Of a stretch of DNA of 64,000 bases, positions 1 through 10,531 are shown one piece after another. Position 1 is the first letter of the stretch, and every line of letters begins with the position of its first letter. The notes beneath the pieces are model-generated. The model made no database searches. It worked only from the letters and a program-made list of their open reading frames with translations, and was not told where the DNA came from. This DNA comes from Leishmania mexicana MHOM/GT/2001/U1103 (lineage: Eukaryota > Euglenozoa > Kinetoplastea > Trypanosomatida > Trypanosomatidae), in contig NC_018324.1 of NCBI RefSeq assembly GCF_000234665.1, positions 3,154,731 to 3,218,730 on the forward strand. The letters run 5' to 3'. The position numbers and the translations under genes are program-made.

Positions 1-1846
1 TAAGGTGTCCTGTGCGCTCTTTTCCCTTGCACATATGCGTGTCCCTCTCACACGCGGCAAGTGCCTGTTTTCTCCTGCGGCACGGCTGCCGCTCTGGATC
101 TCCATCTGTGATTTCAGCTTCTCTCGTTTTCTCTGTTGGTTTCGCTGTTCCTCGCTCTTTCAAGCGCTCTATTCCCTTCGTTTGAGAGCAGTGGTAGCAC
201 TAAAAGGACGAAACACAAAAGAGTAAGTAGGCAGCCTCCAGAAGGACATCTCCGAGCGTGTGCAGTAGCGTCCATGGTCAGAAAGGAAGTAACCTCTTTC
301 TCTCGGTGTGCGTCGCATCTGCGCGTCTCTCAGCGACCCTGCGGCCTCCCTTGCGCAGGCGATGCGCTCAATTCTTGCAGGGGGGGAATGGGGTAGAACA
401 GGCGTCTTCTGCTGGGGTTGCTTGCCTCTCTCCGATGCCCCCTCTGCCCTACCGAACTAGAGGACGGTTGTTGTCTGATTTTGCCGCGACGGAGCCACTG
501 ATGTCATCACTGATGCGCACAGGCAGACCGTGCTCGTCGCACCATCTCTCTTCGAGATGGGAGTATGTGCATCTACTTGCTTCCTCTTCTCTTTCTCATC
601 TCTCCCTCTGTCCACACGCGTCCCTTTCGTGACATTGATACGAGTGCATACCTTGTTCTTCTGCGGTTGCTCTGGCCGAACACTTAACCCTTCGGCCTTC
701 CCTTCCCCCTTCCCCCTTCCCCGTTTTCATTTCGTCCCTTCTCGCATTGTCTGCGTGCCGTCCAGACAAGACGAGTGAAAAGAGGGCAGCGCTCGCTACA
801 ATTCTGTGTAGATATCTCAGTAGCGCGTGCGCTTGTTTTCTTTTGCCCTTGTGTATTCTGCGCCATTGCCTCCGTGCGCGTGCCTCGAGACGTTGTGGTT
901 GCGACACACTCGCTGACATACGTCTCTAGGTCCGTTTCTTCCTCTTCCTTGGGTTCGTCAGGGGCCGAGCGACGCGTTCCAGGAGTCGGTGATGATCTCC
1001 GCTTTGTTGCAGCGTTTTTGATTCATCTCCTCCTCTTCGGTTCCTCCCTTCCCACACATATACACACACACACACGAAGAAGCGCACGGTCAGCCACATT
1101 TCGACAAGCCACCGCCCTCCTCCCCCCTTTTCCTGTCCCTCTTTATCCCTTCATCTCCTCCCCCCGATACACCGACAAACACGCACTTCAATACAGCACT
1201 TGTGTTGCCAAGCCCTATCCGTTCTCTCTTTATGCATATATCCGCTACGCCGCTGCACCCATTACACACACTAACCCCCTCTCTCCGCATGTGACATTCG
1301 TTTTCTTTCCTGTTTCTTTTTTTCTGTTGGTTACTGGTGTTTTCCTTCATCCTGCACCATCTCACTGGTTGCCATCCGCATCTGGCTTTGTTAGTCTCTC
1401 CAGCGGTTACTTTTGCGGCCGTGTGGGGTTCTGATGTTCTCTTGTCCTGTGTGAGCTCTCTCCGCTTCCCTCCCGTTTTCTTCTTTCCTCTTCGACGGGT
1501 GAAGCGGCTGCTTTCTCCGCTGCTCTCAGCGCACCTTCAGCCCTCTTTGTTTTTTTTCCAGCTGCTTTGCCAGAGCTCGTGGGTCTGCAGGCGGCGGTCT
1601 GGAAACGTTCTCCGGTGTGCTCCGTGCTTTGTAAGGGGGACACTCCTTGGGGAAGACGGGACGAGCCGGCAGGGATAGGGAAAGGTAAGACGGAGGCGCA
1701 GACGGGGGGGGCGGTCCAGCATTTGTCTGCTTGGGTAGGACTCGGAGACAGGGGAGACAGGAGAGCGTACAAGCACGAGTTCGCCAGTGTGCAGCTGACC
1801 ACGGAAAGAGAAAAAAGCCTAGCAAACTCTGGAAGAGCTGTCCGCC
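1..1846 (+). other. Intergenic region / 5' flank of first calpain-like gene
   Basis: No convincing coding sequence. The region is rich in C and T with short CA runs. It probably contains the 3' UTR of an upstream gene outside the window and the 5' UTR of the calpain-like gene. Reading frames here are short or are proline/serine/arginine-rich readings of pyrimidine tracts. Confidence 0.6.
1540..1561 (+). promoter_or_regulatory. Probable polypyrimidine tract and trans-splice acceptor
   Basis: A nearly pure pyrimidine run with eight consecutive T ends at an AG at 1560-1561. It lies 286 nt before the ATG at 1847. In trypanosomatids such a tract followed by the first AG normally marks spliced-leader addition. 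Inferred from pattern only. Confidence 0.5.
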
Positions 1847-4078
1847 ATGCTCGATGAGTTTCGTGAGGACTCAGTCGAGCCGCTACCTATGGATGCCAGT
1901 AAGAGCCCATCAACGCCATGGGTGAACTGGGGGCCGTCCATCGACGGCGAGGCTACCCCGTGCTTCCAGGACGGTTTTCTCTATCGGATTATTGATTCCA
2001 AGAAGAAAGTCTGGGCGCTGTATAATGACACGTTTGTCTACGAAATGTATGCCACCTTTATTTTTTGCCCTGTGTCGAACATGGAGCCCATCACCGCCTC
2101 GCTCTCTGCGTCGGAGAGCGGCGGCGAGGTGGATGACAAGAACCGCGTCGTCGCCAGGGTCGAGGGCAACGAGCTGACAATCTCCATGGCTGTCTATCCG
2201 ATGGAGACGATCGAGTTCGTCCGGGGCGACATGTCGAAGTACAGTTGTCACTTCGACGGCAAGCCGCTCTCAAAAGAGTACCTTCAACGCGAAACAGCCT
2301 TGGCAAATGCCGAGCTAGAAAAGAACAAGGTGACGCTCGCGAGGTTCATCCACACCTCCGTGGACCCTGAGGATGTGCTGACGTTGTGCAAAAAACACCG
2401 TTTGGGGTTTATCGACCCTTCCTTCCCTCCCGGCCAGCACTCGCTTGACGGGGATCGAGGCCTGATTGCGCCGAGCGGGTGGCGGCGCCCGGTGGGATAT
2501 CTGCCTCTCGGGTTGAAGGGTCAAATTCGTCTGTTTCGGCGTCGTGTAACCCCTTCTGCCCCACAGCGTGGTGAATTGGGCAATTCGTGGGTGGTGAGCG
2601 CTATGGCGGCGCTGGCGGAACACCCGGACTACATCAAGGAAATGTTTCGGCACCCCTTCAGCTCCGAAGAGACGCAGCGAGACGAGGCAGTTGGGGCGTA
2701 CCGGGTTTGGCTGAACAAAGACGGTCTCTGGCAGTCGGTGCTCGTCGACAGCTATCTCCCCGTAGTGGGCAAGCAGCAGCGCTACGCCCGCAGCGCCAAC
2801 GAGCCGTGCGAGATGTGGGTGTCGTATCTCGAGAAGGCGTATGCGAAGCGTTATCACAGCTACAGCAACATCGCCAGCGGCGATCCGCTCTTTGGAATTC
2901 GCGACTTCACCGGATTTCCTACGTCGCGGCTGGACGTCCGCTTTCGTGAGTGTGTCACGGACCCAGTGAAGAGCGATATGTTTTTCCTTCGCATGGTACG
3001 GGACTACGAGAACAGGCACCTTGTGTTGCTGAGCACTCCCGGCACCAGCGACCCGCGCTCTGCCCATAGCACATACAAAGAGAAGGGTATTTTTGTAGGC
3101 TACGCCTATGCAGTGCTAGAAGCTCGCGCGATTGAATTTCCGACGTTGCGGCGGAAGAAGGTACCACCGCTGCGGCTGCTGCGGCTGCGCAACGCGTGGG
3201 AGGCGGCGGCCAAGTGGAGTGGCAAGTGGTCCGACGACTCGCCGATGTGGCAGACGTACCCGGAAGCGTGTGTTGCGTTTCCGCAGCACAGCGGGAATGA
3301 CGGAACGTTCATCATGGAGTGGTCGGAGGTGCTGGAAATCTTTGTTGGCTGCGGCGTTGTGTTTAACCACTTCGGCTACGTGGACTACCGTGTCCCCTTC
3401 GAGTTCCGGGGCTCTGTGCCGGACCTGTGCCTCGAGATTCACGTGACGGAGCCGACAACATTGACGCTCATTCTGTCGCAGCCAGACACCAAGGGCACGG
3501 TGAGGGAGTCGGAGGACTACAACCCTGTCATGATCTCCATAGCGGGTGCCTCCTCCACCCCGACGACCCCGTTTTCCCAGGACGGCAGCAAGCGTAGTAG
3601 CGGGACCTCCAGTCACTCCATGATGACGGCCAGTACGCAGCTGATGGCGCGCGATTACTCTCTCCTCGTCAACTCCTCTGCGGACGCCGAGACGCCGTCA
3701 AAGAGCTTCACGTTCTTGCAGGGTCGCGACATAAGCGCCATATACACGTTCATCCCAGAGCAGTCGCCGTACCTCGTCGTACCGCGTCTGCTCGTGCAGC
3801 AGTCTAGCGGCAGCAACGGAACGAGGCCGTCCAGTGCGGCTGTGACATCGGCATCAAACAGCGCTGTGACGTGGCCATGCGTGCTCGGCGTTCTTTCACA
3901 GCTTGCCTTTACCCCAAACGGACAGGCGCATGTTCGTCTGCGCAAGTTGCCAGCGAACAGTCTCGTCTTCGACAACTACCTCAGCTTCGCCAACGACTCC
4001 GTGGAGGTCGAGAAGACCTTCTACGTGAAACGCTCCGGCACCAGTATGACGCACCGCAGCGCGTCAGAACTACAGTAG
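1847..4078 (+). CDS. Calpain-like cysteine peptidase homologue, catalytically degenerate
   Basis: 743 aa from the first ATG of the frame. Domain order is: a DUF1935 / domain I-like module at about residues 35-150; a calpain-type peptidase fold at about 225-500; a C2-like domain III from about 500-600 (it contains CLEIHVTEPTTLTLIL); and a serine/threonine-rich region followed by a conserved tail. The triad is degraded. The expected GDCWF motif reads GNSWV (Ser247 for Cys), the expected GHAYS reads GYAYA (Tyr419 for His), and only Asn449 in RLRNAW remains. Proteolysis is therefore unlikely; a scaffold or membrane-cytoskeleton role is inferred. Unlike the SMPs it begins Met-Leu, so it has no myristoylation signal. 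It is the first of a DUF1935 cluster, and a SIDER2-like element lies about 2.1 kb downstream, probably in its 3' UTR. Family assignment is firm; function is not known from sequence. Confidence 0.93.
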   Translation: MLDEFREDSVEPLPMDASKSPSTPWVNWGPSIDGEATPCFQDGFLYRIIDSKKKVWALYNDTFVYEMYATFIFCPVSNMEPITASLSASESGGEVDDKNRVVARVEGNELTISMAVYPMETIEFVRGDMSKYSCHFDGKPLSKEYLQRETALANAELEKNKVTLARFIHTSVDPEDVLTLCKKHRLGFIDPSFPPGQHSLDGDRGLIAPSGWRRPVGYLPLGLKGQIRLFRRRVTPSAPQRGELGNSWVVSAMAALAEHPDYIKEMFRHPFSSEETQRDEAVGAYRVWLNKDGLWQSVLVDSYLPVVGKQQRYARSANEPCEMWVSYLEKAYAKRYHSYSNIASGDPLFGIRDFTGFPTSRLDVRFRECVTDPVKSDMFFLRMVRDYENRHLVLLSTPGTSDPRSAHSTYKEKGIFVGYAYAVLEARAIEFPTLRRKKVPPLRLLRLRNAWEAAAKWSGKWSDDSPMWQTYPEACVAFPQHSGNDGTFIMEWSEVLEIFVGCGVVFNHFGYVDYRVPFEFRGSVPDLCLEIHVTEPTTLTLILSQPDTKGTVRESEDYNPVMISIAGASSTPTTPFSQDGSKRSSGTSSHSMMTASTQLMARDYSLLVNSSADAETPSKSFTFLQGRDISAIYTFIPEQSPYLVVPRLLVQQSSGSNGTRPSSAAVTSASNSAVTWPCVLGVLSQLAFTPNGQAHVRLRKLPANSLVFDNYLSFANDSVEVEKTFYVKRSGTSMTHRSASELQ

Positions 4079-6217
4079 ACAGACCAGGGGGTGATGTAGC
4101 CGTTGGGGAGAAAGGGTATCTGAGGATCAGCGGACGGGGAAGCAAACAGCAGATAAGCAGCGTTGCACCACGGTGCCCGTGAGTGGCTGAGAAGTCAGGA
4201 AGATTCGAAACAGTTCGCCACTTGTGGATGAAAGCACTTTTGATAACTGCGGGCGGGCGGTGAATGGTGGAGGAGAGAAAGAGAGGAGGGCTCGTGTGGT
4301 TTCGCTGTACAAGCACGGATAACAGGGATGGTGCTTTGCCTTGGCCGTCTCACCTTTGGGGTCTCCTCTCTTTTCCTGGCCGGCTTCTCCGTTCTACAGT
4401 CCCCTCCACTCTCCACACGTGGTTCACTCTCCTCGTAGAGGATATCGATGGGCGATGCCGTGTGTATGGCGCCTGCGCATGTGGATGTGGATATGTGGAT
4501 GTGTGTGTGTGCTGTGACGCATATCTCTTCTCCTCTCATTTTTTTTGCCATGGCCTGATTTCATTGCCCGTTTTTCGCCATCATCGACAAGCAGAACGAA
4601 ACGAGGGGGAGCGGGGAGGAGGGGGAGGGGGGGGGCAGGGAACGTCTCTTTCTTTTCAGTGCTTCTTCGCCCCTTTTTTTTCCCCTGTTCTGCGGTGTTG
4701 TTCTCTCTTGCGTTGTGTTGACCTCTTCTCTTTCCTAACAAGCATAGAAAGCTGAAACAGTCAAGAAGCAGAGAAAGCAGCAGGAATTCCGCGAGCGATG
4801 TGGTGGGGTGGGCGGAGGCGATATGCGAGCCGGCCCACAAGCAGCGACTTCAGGCTGGTAGTGAAACTACAACAAGCGGTGTTCTCGTTTATTTGCATTT
4901 GTCTCTCCTTCCCATATGTATAGAGGAATGCGCAATCGCTGGGGGTACTGCGCGCCTGCGTGTATGTGTGTGTGTGTGCCAGTGCTGGTTATATATGGGG
5001 TATGCAGCAGCAGGGATGATACTGTTGCACTGTGCCTACTGAGTTTTCTGGAGCGAGCGAGAGGAGACGGAAAAGGGGGGGGGCAAGGGGAGAGGCACAA
5101 TAGGAAAGAAATGCTGCCTCAACGACCAACACTGGTGAAGAAAACCAGAAGAGTGTCGACAGCTTCTCTTCCGCTCACGTTTACAAGGAGAAGAGCGCAT
5201 CGACGATGTAAAGGCGGCAAAAAAGGGAAAAGGAATCAGAAGATGCTCGTATATATGTGCATCAACACAAAGAGCGTTCACCGCTCCCCTCTTCTATTCA
5301 TGTTTACTTTTTTTCCATACCGATGGCATATTTCTCCCACGTGGGCAAAAAGCAAAGAGACGGGTGTGAATCGCGTCGTTGATTGGAGGGGGAATGTGCT
5401 GATTTACCTATCTCCGCCATCACTTACCCTTCCGCAGCATCTTTTCTACCCCGTGTGGACGTATGTGTGCATTATCATTCTTCACGTCCGACCTCTCTCT
5501 TTTCTTCTCTCTCCCCTGGCCCTGGCTGCCCATCTGTCTCTTTCAATGCATTTTCTTTTCGGTCTCGATGGCTTGCCTTTGTCTCGCACGCATCGCGCAG
5601 ACAATGACACAAGAAGAAATCATTATTGAAAACAAAAGAACTGGAAAGAAAACGACCAAGGAAACAGCAGATGTACCAGCGAACCGCAATGGGCGGCGAA
5701 ATTCTTGAAACCCGTTCTTTTTTTTCGGTTGCGTTGGTTTAACTTCGCTCTTCAATCGCTTTCGAGTGCCGAAGAGCCAAACGAAATACTGCATCGGTCA
5801 CGCTTCCCCACTTTTGTTTTTTTTTTCTTTTTTTTTTCGTATGTTTGTGCGCTTGATGGTCTCGGGTGGTTTGGCCCCTTTCTTCGTGCCCTTCTCCCTT
5901 TCATCAACCCGCCACCCACCTCCTCACCTCTTCTTATACACGTCTTTTTCTTTTTCCCTAACGTTTGCATGATGCTCCTCCTTCGTTTTTCATTTCTCCG
6001 TCTCTCTTTCTCTCTCACTCTGTGTGCGCACGTGACATTTTTCCTTCGGCTTGGTTCTGCCCTGGCCTCCTTGTACGCGTGCGTGCTGCAGCCCCCTCCC
6101 TCTGTCGTTCTTCGTGTTGCTGTTACATGGCCAATCGAGGTCGTTTTCTCTTGTTGTTTTTGGACTTCTCTTGTCCTCCCCTCTTTTTTGTGCACCTTTT
6201 CCACCTGCGCTTCCCTG

Positions 6218-6660
6218 ATGACGTGTGGACACCGCTCAGTGCGTCGTATCCCACCGGGTCCACTACCGACACACTCGGTGGTGAAGCCGAGCAGCCCCTC
6301 TATCCCTGCCAACGCAGAACCACCTCTGGTGCTGACACGGCCAGGTCGTGGATGGCGTTGCGTTGGAGCGGCCTGCGACAGTGAGACGGTGAACACGTCT
6401 GCGCCATCCACATGATGGGCGGAGCGTCAGCGTGGCTCGAGCGTATATCATCCCACCCCCGGCCCTCACGCTGCCCACAGCGGTGTGGGGAGGCCTGAGC
6501 CACCCCGAGGGGAGGACGCACCAGGCGGGGACCGGCATGATGCGGGGAGCGGCTGTTAGGCGTGTCTACCCCTGCTTCTCACCACGCGATGCGGAGTCTG
6601 TGACAGGTCTGGCTGAGTGGTGTTCAGCGCATGCTCTATTGCAGAATGGGCGTCTTGAAT
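6218..6660 (+). mobile_element. SIDER2-like retroposon, copy A
   Basis: A 443-bp non-coding, non-simple sequence that recurs at 12990-13432 (two substitutions) and 37725-38115 (3' truncated, roughly nine differences). It is in the same orientation as the genes, starts ATGACGTGTGGACACC, and is followed by an A-rich stretch (AATAAAAAAGGG) like a retroposon tail. Size, position in an intergenic/3' UTR context and repetition fit the Leishmania SIDER2 family, which is linked to mRNA destabilisation. The family name comes from memory of that family, without a database comparison. Confidence 0.72.
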
Positions 6661-7146
6661 AAAAAAGGGACAGGCGCGCAAGCTGCGCACGCATCTTCTC
6701 GTTTCTGATCTTGCGTCGATTCTAACCCCTACCGCTCTTCTTTATGTGCTTACCTTTTCTCCTCTTTCTACCTCGGCTCTTGTGTGGCTCTCTCTCGATC
6801 TCTCTCGTTGGATCTTGTGTCGCTGCTCGCTCGCCTGTGTGTGTGTGTGTGGAGCTCTTCATCGCTAGCACTAGGTACGCCACCGACCCACACACGCACA
6901 CCGGTCGTTTGACAAACCCCTCTTGACTTTCGTTTTGCGCTTCTGTTTCGTGAGCTCCTCGGAGGTGCGGAGCAGTCGCTTAGACGCAGTGCGAGCTTTA
7001 GTAGAAACACAGAGGAGGAGAGGAAGCGCGGGAGGGGGAGGGCGGGGTGATGGCGACGACGGCGGCGGGAGCTTGTGGCCTCTGTGTGTGTTTTTTTATT
7101 GGTGCGTCGAGTGTACAACAGTCTTTGGCTGGGTGCTCTTTTTCTT

Positions 7147-7174
7147 TGCCACTATTCCCCCGCCTTTTTCTTAG
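7147..7174 (+). promoter_or_regulatory. Probable polypyrimidine tract and trans-splice acceptor
   Basis: A C/T-rich tract ends in TTCTTAG with AG at 7173-7174. No other AG occurs before the ATG at 7214, which gives a 5' UTR of about 40 nt and supports that ATG as the start despite the low-complexity N-terminus. Confidence 0.6.
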
Positions 7175-7213
7175 TCTCGCTGTTCCCTTCTTCTTCGATC
7201 CTTTTATCTCGAC

Positions 7214-10200
7214 ATGGGCGCTGCAGCGTTTCGCTTCAGCGGGACTGGGGGGCGAGGTCCTCGTCATCCGTCCCAACGCTCAAGCCGAGCCCCACCTTCC
7301 ACGTCTCCAACACGGAGAGCCGCGCCAAGGCCCAGAGAGGCGCCTGGCACCGATGGCAACCGTAGCACTCAGCCTCTGGCGTTTCTAGCAAACCACACGA
7401 GTCGCAGCATTCTTGACTATCCCTCCTCAGCGTCCTCGTTTCTGTCTTCGTCGCTGACGTCCTCGAGCTCGCAGGAGGCTGTGGCTGCATCGGAAGCCTC
7501 AGGCGCGATAGCAGGTCGTCCGGCGGATGGGCGTTCAGGTCCCCCCGCGATACAGTCTTCTGTCGCTAGTGACGGCAATGATGAGCAGAGGTGCAAAGGG
7601 CCATTCATCACGCGGTGCCGAACATCGACTAGCGCACGCGCGCTGTGCAAGATGACATCGAAAAACAAGAACGGACGAAACATCGGAATTGGGATAGGTG
7701 ACGGTGCTGTGCCACTGGAGGAGCACACGGCGGTGTTGTTGACGGCCCTCATGAAGCCCTACTGTTGTCTGAGGCAGCGTGTATGCGGTGCATCCATGAT
7801 GCCAACCACCTCGCCACCCTCCTGGGCGCTCGATCAGCAGCTTGCTACCGCCGGAAACCCAGACAGTGTTGTCAACGGCTACCACCAGGTTTCTCACCGG
7901 AGCGCTGATACCTTCGCCTTGGCGCCATTGCTTGAGCCGTTCGTTTTCGAACCGGGCCAGCCGCGGAGGCCGAAGGCAAGCGCCGGGACGGCGACGACTT
8001 CCTTCTCAACTACGTGGATACCCTCCATGACGGCGTGCTTTGACGAGGGTCTCCTCTACCGTGTGGAATGGAGGAGAGTCGAAAGTGCCGACACAGTTGC
8101 AACCGGGGTAGCTGGTGGCGAGAACACTCACGTTCTCTGGTGCTTCTTCAACGCCACTCATGTCTACACGATGGAAATCGACGTCTCTTTCCCAGTATCG
8201 GCGGGTTGGACAACAGCAGAACCTTTGCCACTGAAAGCGCTGGGGATGACGCAGCTGGAGTGGGCGGACGCGGAGGAGGATTCGGGCTCTCCGCTGTGGC
8301 ATCGACGACGGCTCCTCGTCGCTCAGGCAGCGTGCCCACCCCTGAGCTGTGTGGCGTTTGTCGAGGGTACCGTAGGGCCCTTTCGCACCGCCGTTCGCGC
8401 TGTCCCGATCTCCATGGATGCCCGTGTAGCGGTGCCGTCGCCCACCTCGACGTGGCGCACACGCCTCGAAGCCGAGCTGCACCGCCTTCCTCGCCCTCTC
8501 GGTGCCATGGCAGCGCCTGTCGCTCTCAGCGAGAGTTTTGTCACCGAGGCCGTTCTCAACGCCTGCGTGGCTGCCAACATTCCGTTCGTAGACGCAGGGT
8601 TTCTCGCTGGAGAGAGAGCGCTGCGCTGGAGTGGAACGGGCTGTACCGACTCCGTCGCCCACGACGATACCCCGTTCACGTCACCATTCTCAGTGAGTCA
8701 TCACTTCGGCGAGGGCCTCGAGAGGAAACCTGTTGCCTGGGCTCGCGCCTCCGACCTTGTGCGGCGCCTTTTTGGCGAGCTAAGCACCCATTCTGCCCTT
8801 GAGCCCCACGTCTTCTTTCTCCCCCTCAGCCTGGTCATCATCGAGCCCGGCGAGCTCGGCGACAGCTGGGTGATTGGCGCCATGGCGGCGGTCGCGGAGC
8901 ACACGCACCACCTCCTCCGCATGTTCCGCCACCCTCGCAGCCAGCAACAAGGGGCCGCCGAACAGCTCCTCGGCGCGTATCGCGTGACGCTAAACGTGCG
9001 AGGGTGGTGGCGCAGCGTCGTGGTCGACGACTACTTCCCCATCACGGAGGGCGGCAGCTACATCAATTGCGCGCAGAGTCGCCGCGATGTGCGGGAGCTG
9101 TGGGTGCCGCTGCTGGAGAAGGTGTACGCTAAGATGCGTGGCGGCTACTCTAACATCATCACTGGCGACCCGCTCATGGCTCTGCGTGACTTCACTGGTT
9201 GGCCGTGCGCCCGCTACGACATCGCACACTTCAACGACATTTCTGTAGTGTCGTCCAGCTTCGCGTCGCGACTCATGGGGTACGACCGGTACGGGTTTCA
9301 GGTCATCCTGCACACGGCCCCCCGCTTCGACCTTGATGGTGTGATACGCCAGACCGACGTAGGTATCTCACGAGCAGAGGTGTCTCTGCCTTCAGCGGCG
9401 GGGGCTTCCGGACGCGGCGCGTGCGCTGATGCAGGCACGGTTCACGGGCTCCTTGCTGGGATGGTGTACCCCGTCATGCGCATCTTGCGGTTTAACGCCA
9501 ATTCGTTTGGTGCCGAGCTGACGCTGCTCCAAGTGCGGAATCCGTGGGGAGACGCAGCGGGGTGGAAAGGAAAGTGGCGGTGTGGTAGTCCCCTCTGGGA
9601 GCAGTGCCCGAAGGTTGCCACGGCATGTCACATGCAGGAGTGCCTACATCGAGACGGCAGTGGCGGCATGACGCCGTCAAAGAGCGATCTCCGAGACAGA
9701 TCAGCGGCACCGGCGGCGCCGCAGACAGCCACCACGGCTTCTGGCGCTACCACTACCGCGTGCGCCTGTCGCCGCAACCAGTACATCTGGGTAGAGTGGT
9801 CAGAGGTGTACCAGCACTTCTCCGGGTGTGGCGTCATGTTCCGGCTCCCCCTTCACCACGACTATCGCGTAAAAGGAGTGTTCGACACCACCTGCCCATC
9901 TGTGTGCGTGCGGGTGTCGGTCGCGGCGCGCACCTTCATGGGTGCCATGCTCTCTATGAGCGACACAGTCGGGGACAGATCCTTGGCGGCGACAGACACG
10001 GAGGACGCCAGCACATACCCGCCCATCATGCTCACGCTGGCGCGAGAGGAAGCTGGCGTGCTCCAGGTCGTGCGCAACTCGCAGACCGACCCTGACAATC
10101 CGACAACGCGCTTTACCTTTATGCAAGCGCTCGACGCGAGTCTCTTCTACCCACTGACACCGGAGGACTCGCCATACTGGCTGATCCCTCGGGTCCTCGC

Positions 10201-10531
10201 ACCCCAGCTGCCCAACGCTGCTGCCGCTGCTGATGGCGGCGCGAATGTCCCGGCACCGCATCCTCCACGGCTGCCGTATGTGCTTGGTCTCTTCCAAGAA
10301 AAACCAGCAGGAGAAAACGGGTGGCGAGCCGAATTCTACCATCTGCCGCCGACATCCGGAGCCTTTCGGAACCGCATGTCGTTTTCTCTGGGCAGCGACG
10401 TGCAGTCGGTGGCGACCATCTTCCAGGCCAAGGCACCTCACGCGGCCTTCCCAAAAACTTACATGCACACGGAAGTGTCAGAGCGGGAAGCAACACCGGT
10501 GGACGAGTTTGGTCATGTTGCTCAGGCGTGA
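7214..10531 (+). CDS. Large calpain-like protein, catalytically degenerate, with long N-terminal extension
   Basis: 1105 aa. The first ~270 residues are low-complexity Ser/Thr/Pro/Ala-rich sequence. A DUF1935-like module follows at about 272-400, with internal insertions. A calpain fold spans about 500-800 and domain III-like sequence about 850-1000. At the catalytic sites the Cys position is Ser551 (GELGDSWV), the His position is Met750 (AGMVYPV), and Asn776 is kept (VRNPWG). As in the neighbouring paralogue the protein cannot be a normal cysteine peptidase. The Gln-loop region before Ser551 and the tryptophans after Asn776 are preserved, so the fold is probably intact. The start begins Met-Gly-Ala-Ala, which has Gly2 but no Ser/Thr at position 6, so it is a weak myristoylation candidate. 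A short 5' UTR supports the start; a later Met (for example in MTSKNK) cannot be excluded. Confidence 0.9.
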   Translation: MGAAAFRFSGTGGRGPRHPSQRSSRAPPSTSPTRRAAPRPREAPGTDGNRSTQPLAFLANHTSRSILDYPSSASSFLSSSLTSSSSQEAVAASEASGAIAGRPADGRSGPPAIQSSVASDGNDEQRCKGPFITRCRTSTSARALCKMTSKNKNGRNIGIGIGDGAVPLEEHTAVLLTALMKPYCCLRQRVCGASMMPTTSPPSWALDQQLATAGNPDSVVNGYHQVSHRSADTFALAPLLEPFVFEPGQPRRPKASAGTATTSFSTTWIPSMTACFDEGLLYRVEWRRVESADTVATGVAGGENTHVLWCFFNATHVYTMEIDVSFPVSAGWTTAEPLPLKALGMTQLEWADAEEDSGSPLWHRRRLLVAQAACPPLSCVAFVEGTVGPFRTAVRAVPISMDARVAVPSPTSTWRTRLEAELHRLPRPLGAMAAPVALSESFVTEAVLNACVAANIPFVDAGFLAGERALRWSGTGCTDSVAHDDTPFTSPFSVSHHFGEGLERKPVAWARASDLVRRLFGELSTHSALEPHVFFLPLSLVIIEPGELGDSWVIGAMAAVAEHTHHLLRMFRHPRSQQQGAAEQLLGAYRVTLNVRGWWRSVVVDDYFPITEGGSYINCAQSRRDVRELWVPLLEKVYAKMRGGYSNIITGDPLMALRDFTGWPCARYDIAHFNDISVVSSSFASRLMGYDRYGFQVILHTAPRFDLDGVIRQTDVGISRAEVSLPSAAGASGRGACADAGTVHGLLAGMVYPVMRILRFNANSFGAELTLLQVRNPWGDAAGWKGKWRCGSPLWEQCPKVATACHMQECLHRDGSGGMTPSKSDLRDRSAAPAAPQTATTASGATTTACACRRNQYIWVEWSEVYQHFSGCGVMFRLPLHHDYRVKGVFDTTCPSVCVRVSVAARTFMGAMLSMSDTVGDRSLAATDTEDASTYPPIMLTLAREEAGVLQVVRNSQTDPDNPTTRFTFMQALDASLFYPLTPEDSPYWLIPRVLAPQLPNAAAAADGGANVPAPHPPRLPYVLGLFQEKPAGENGWRAEFYHLPPTSGAFRNRMSFSLGSDVQSVATIFQAKAPHAAFPKTYMHTEVSEREATPVDEFGHVAQA

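Larger units (their letters stand above)
4079..7213 (+). other. Intergenic region with SIDER2-like element
   Basis: About 3.1 kb without a supported gene. It holds the presumed long 3' UTR of the calpain-like gene, a SIDER2-like copy at 6218-6660, GT-rich stretches and homopolymer T runs near 5818-5838. The last 80 bases before the next gene are pyrimidine-rich. Confidence 0.6.

Noticed and set aside
5752..6411. Long frames on both strands across the SIDER2-like copy A
   Set aside because: The repeats at 12990 and 37725 carry the same frames joined to unrelated flanks, and codon composition is not coding-like.
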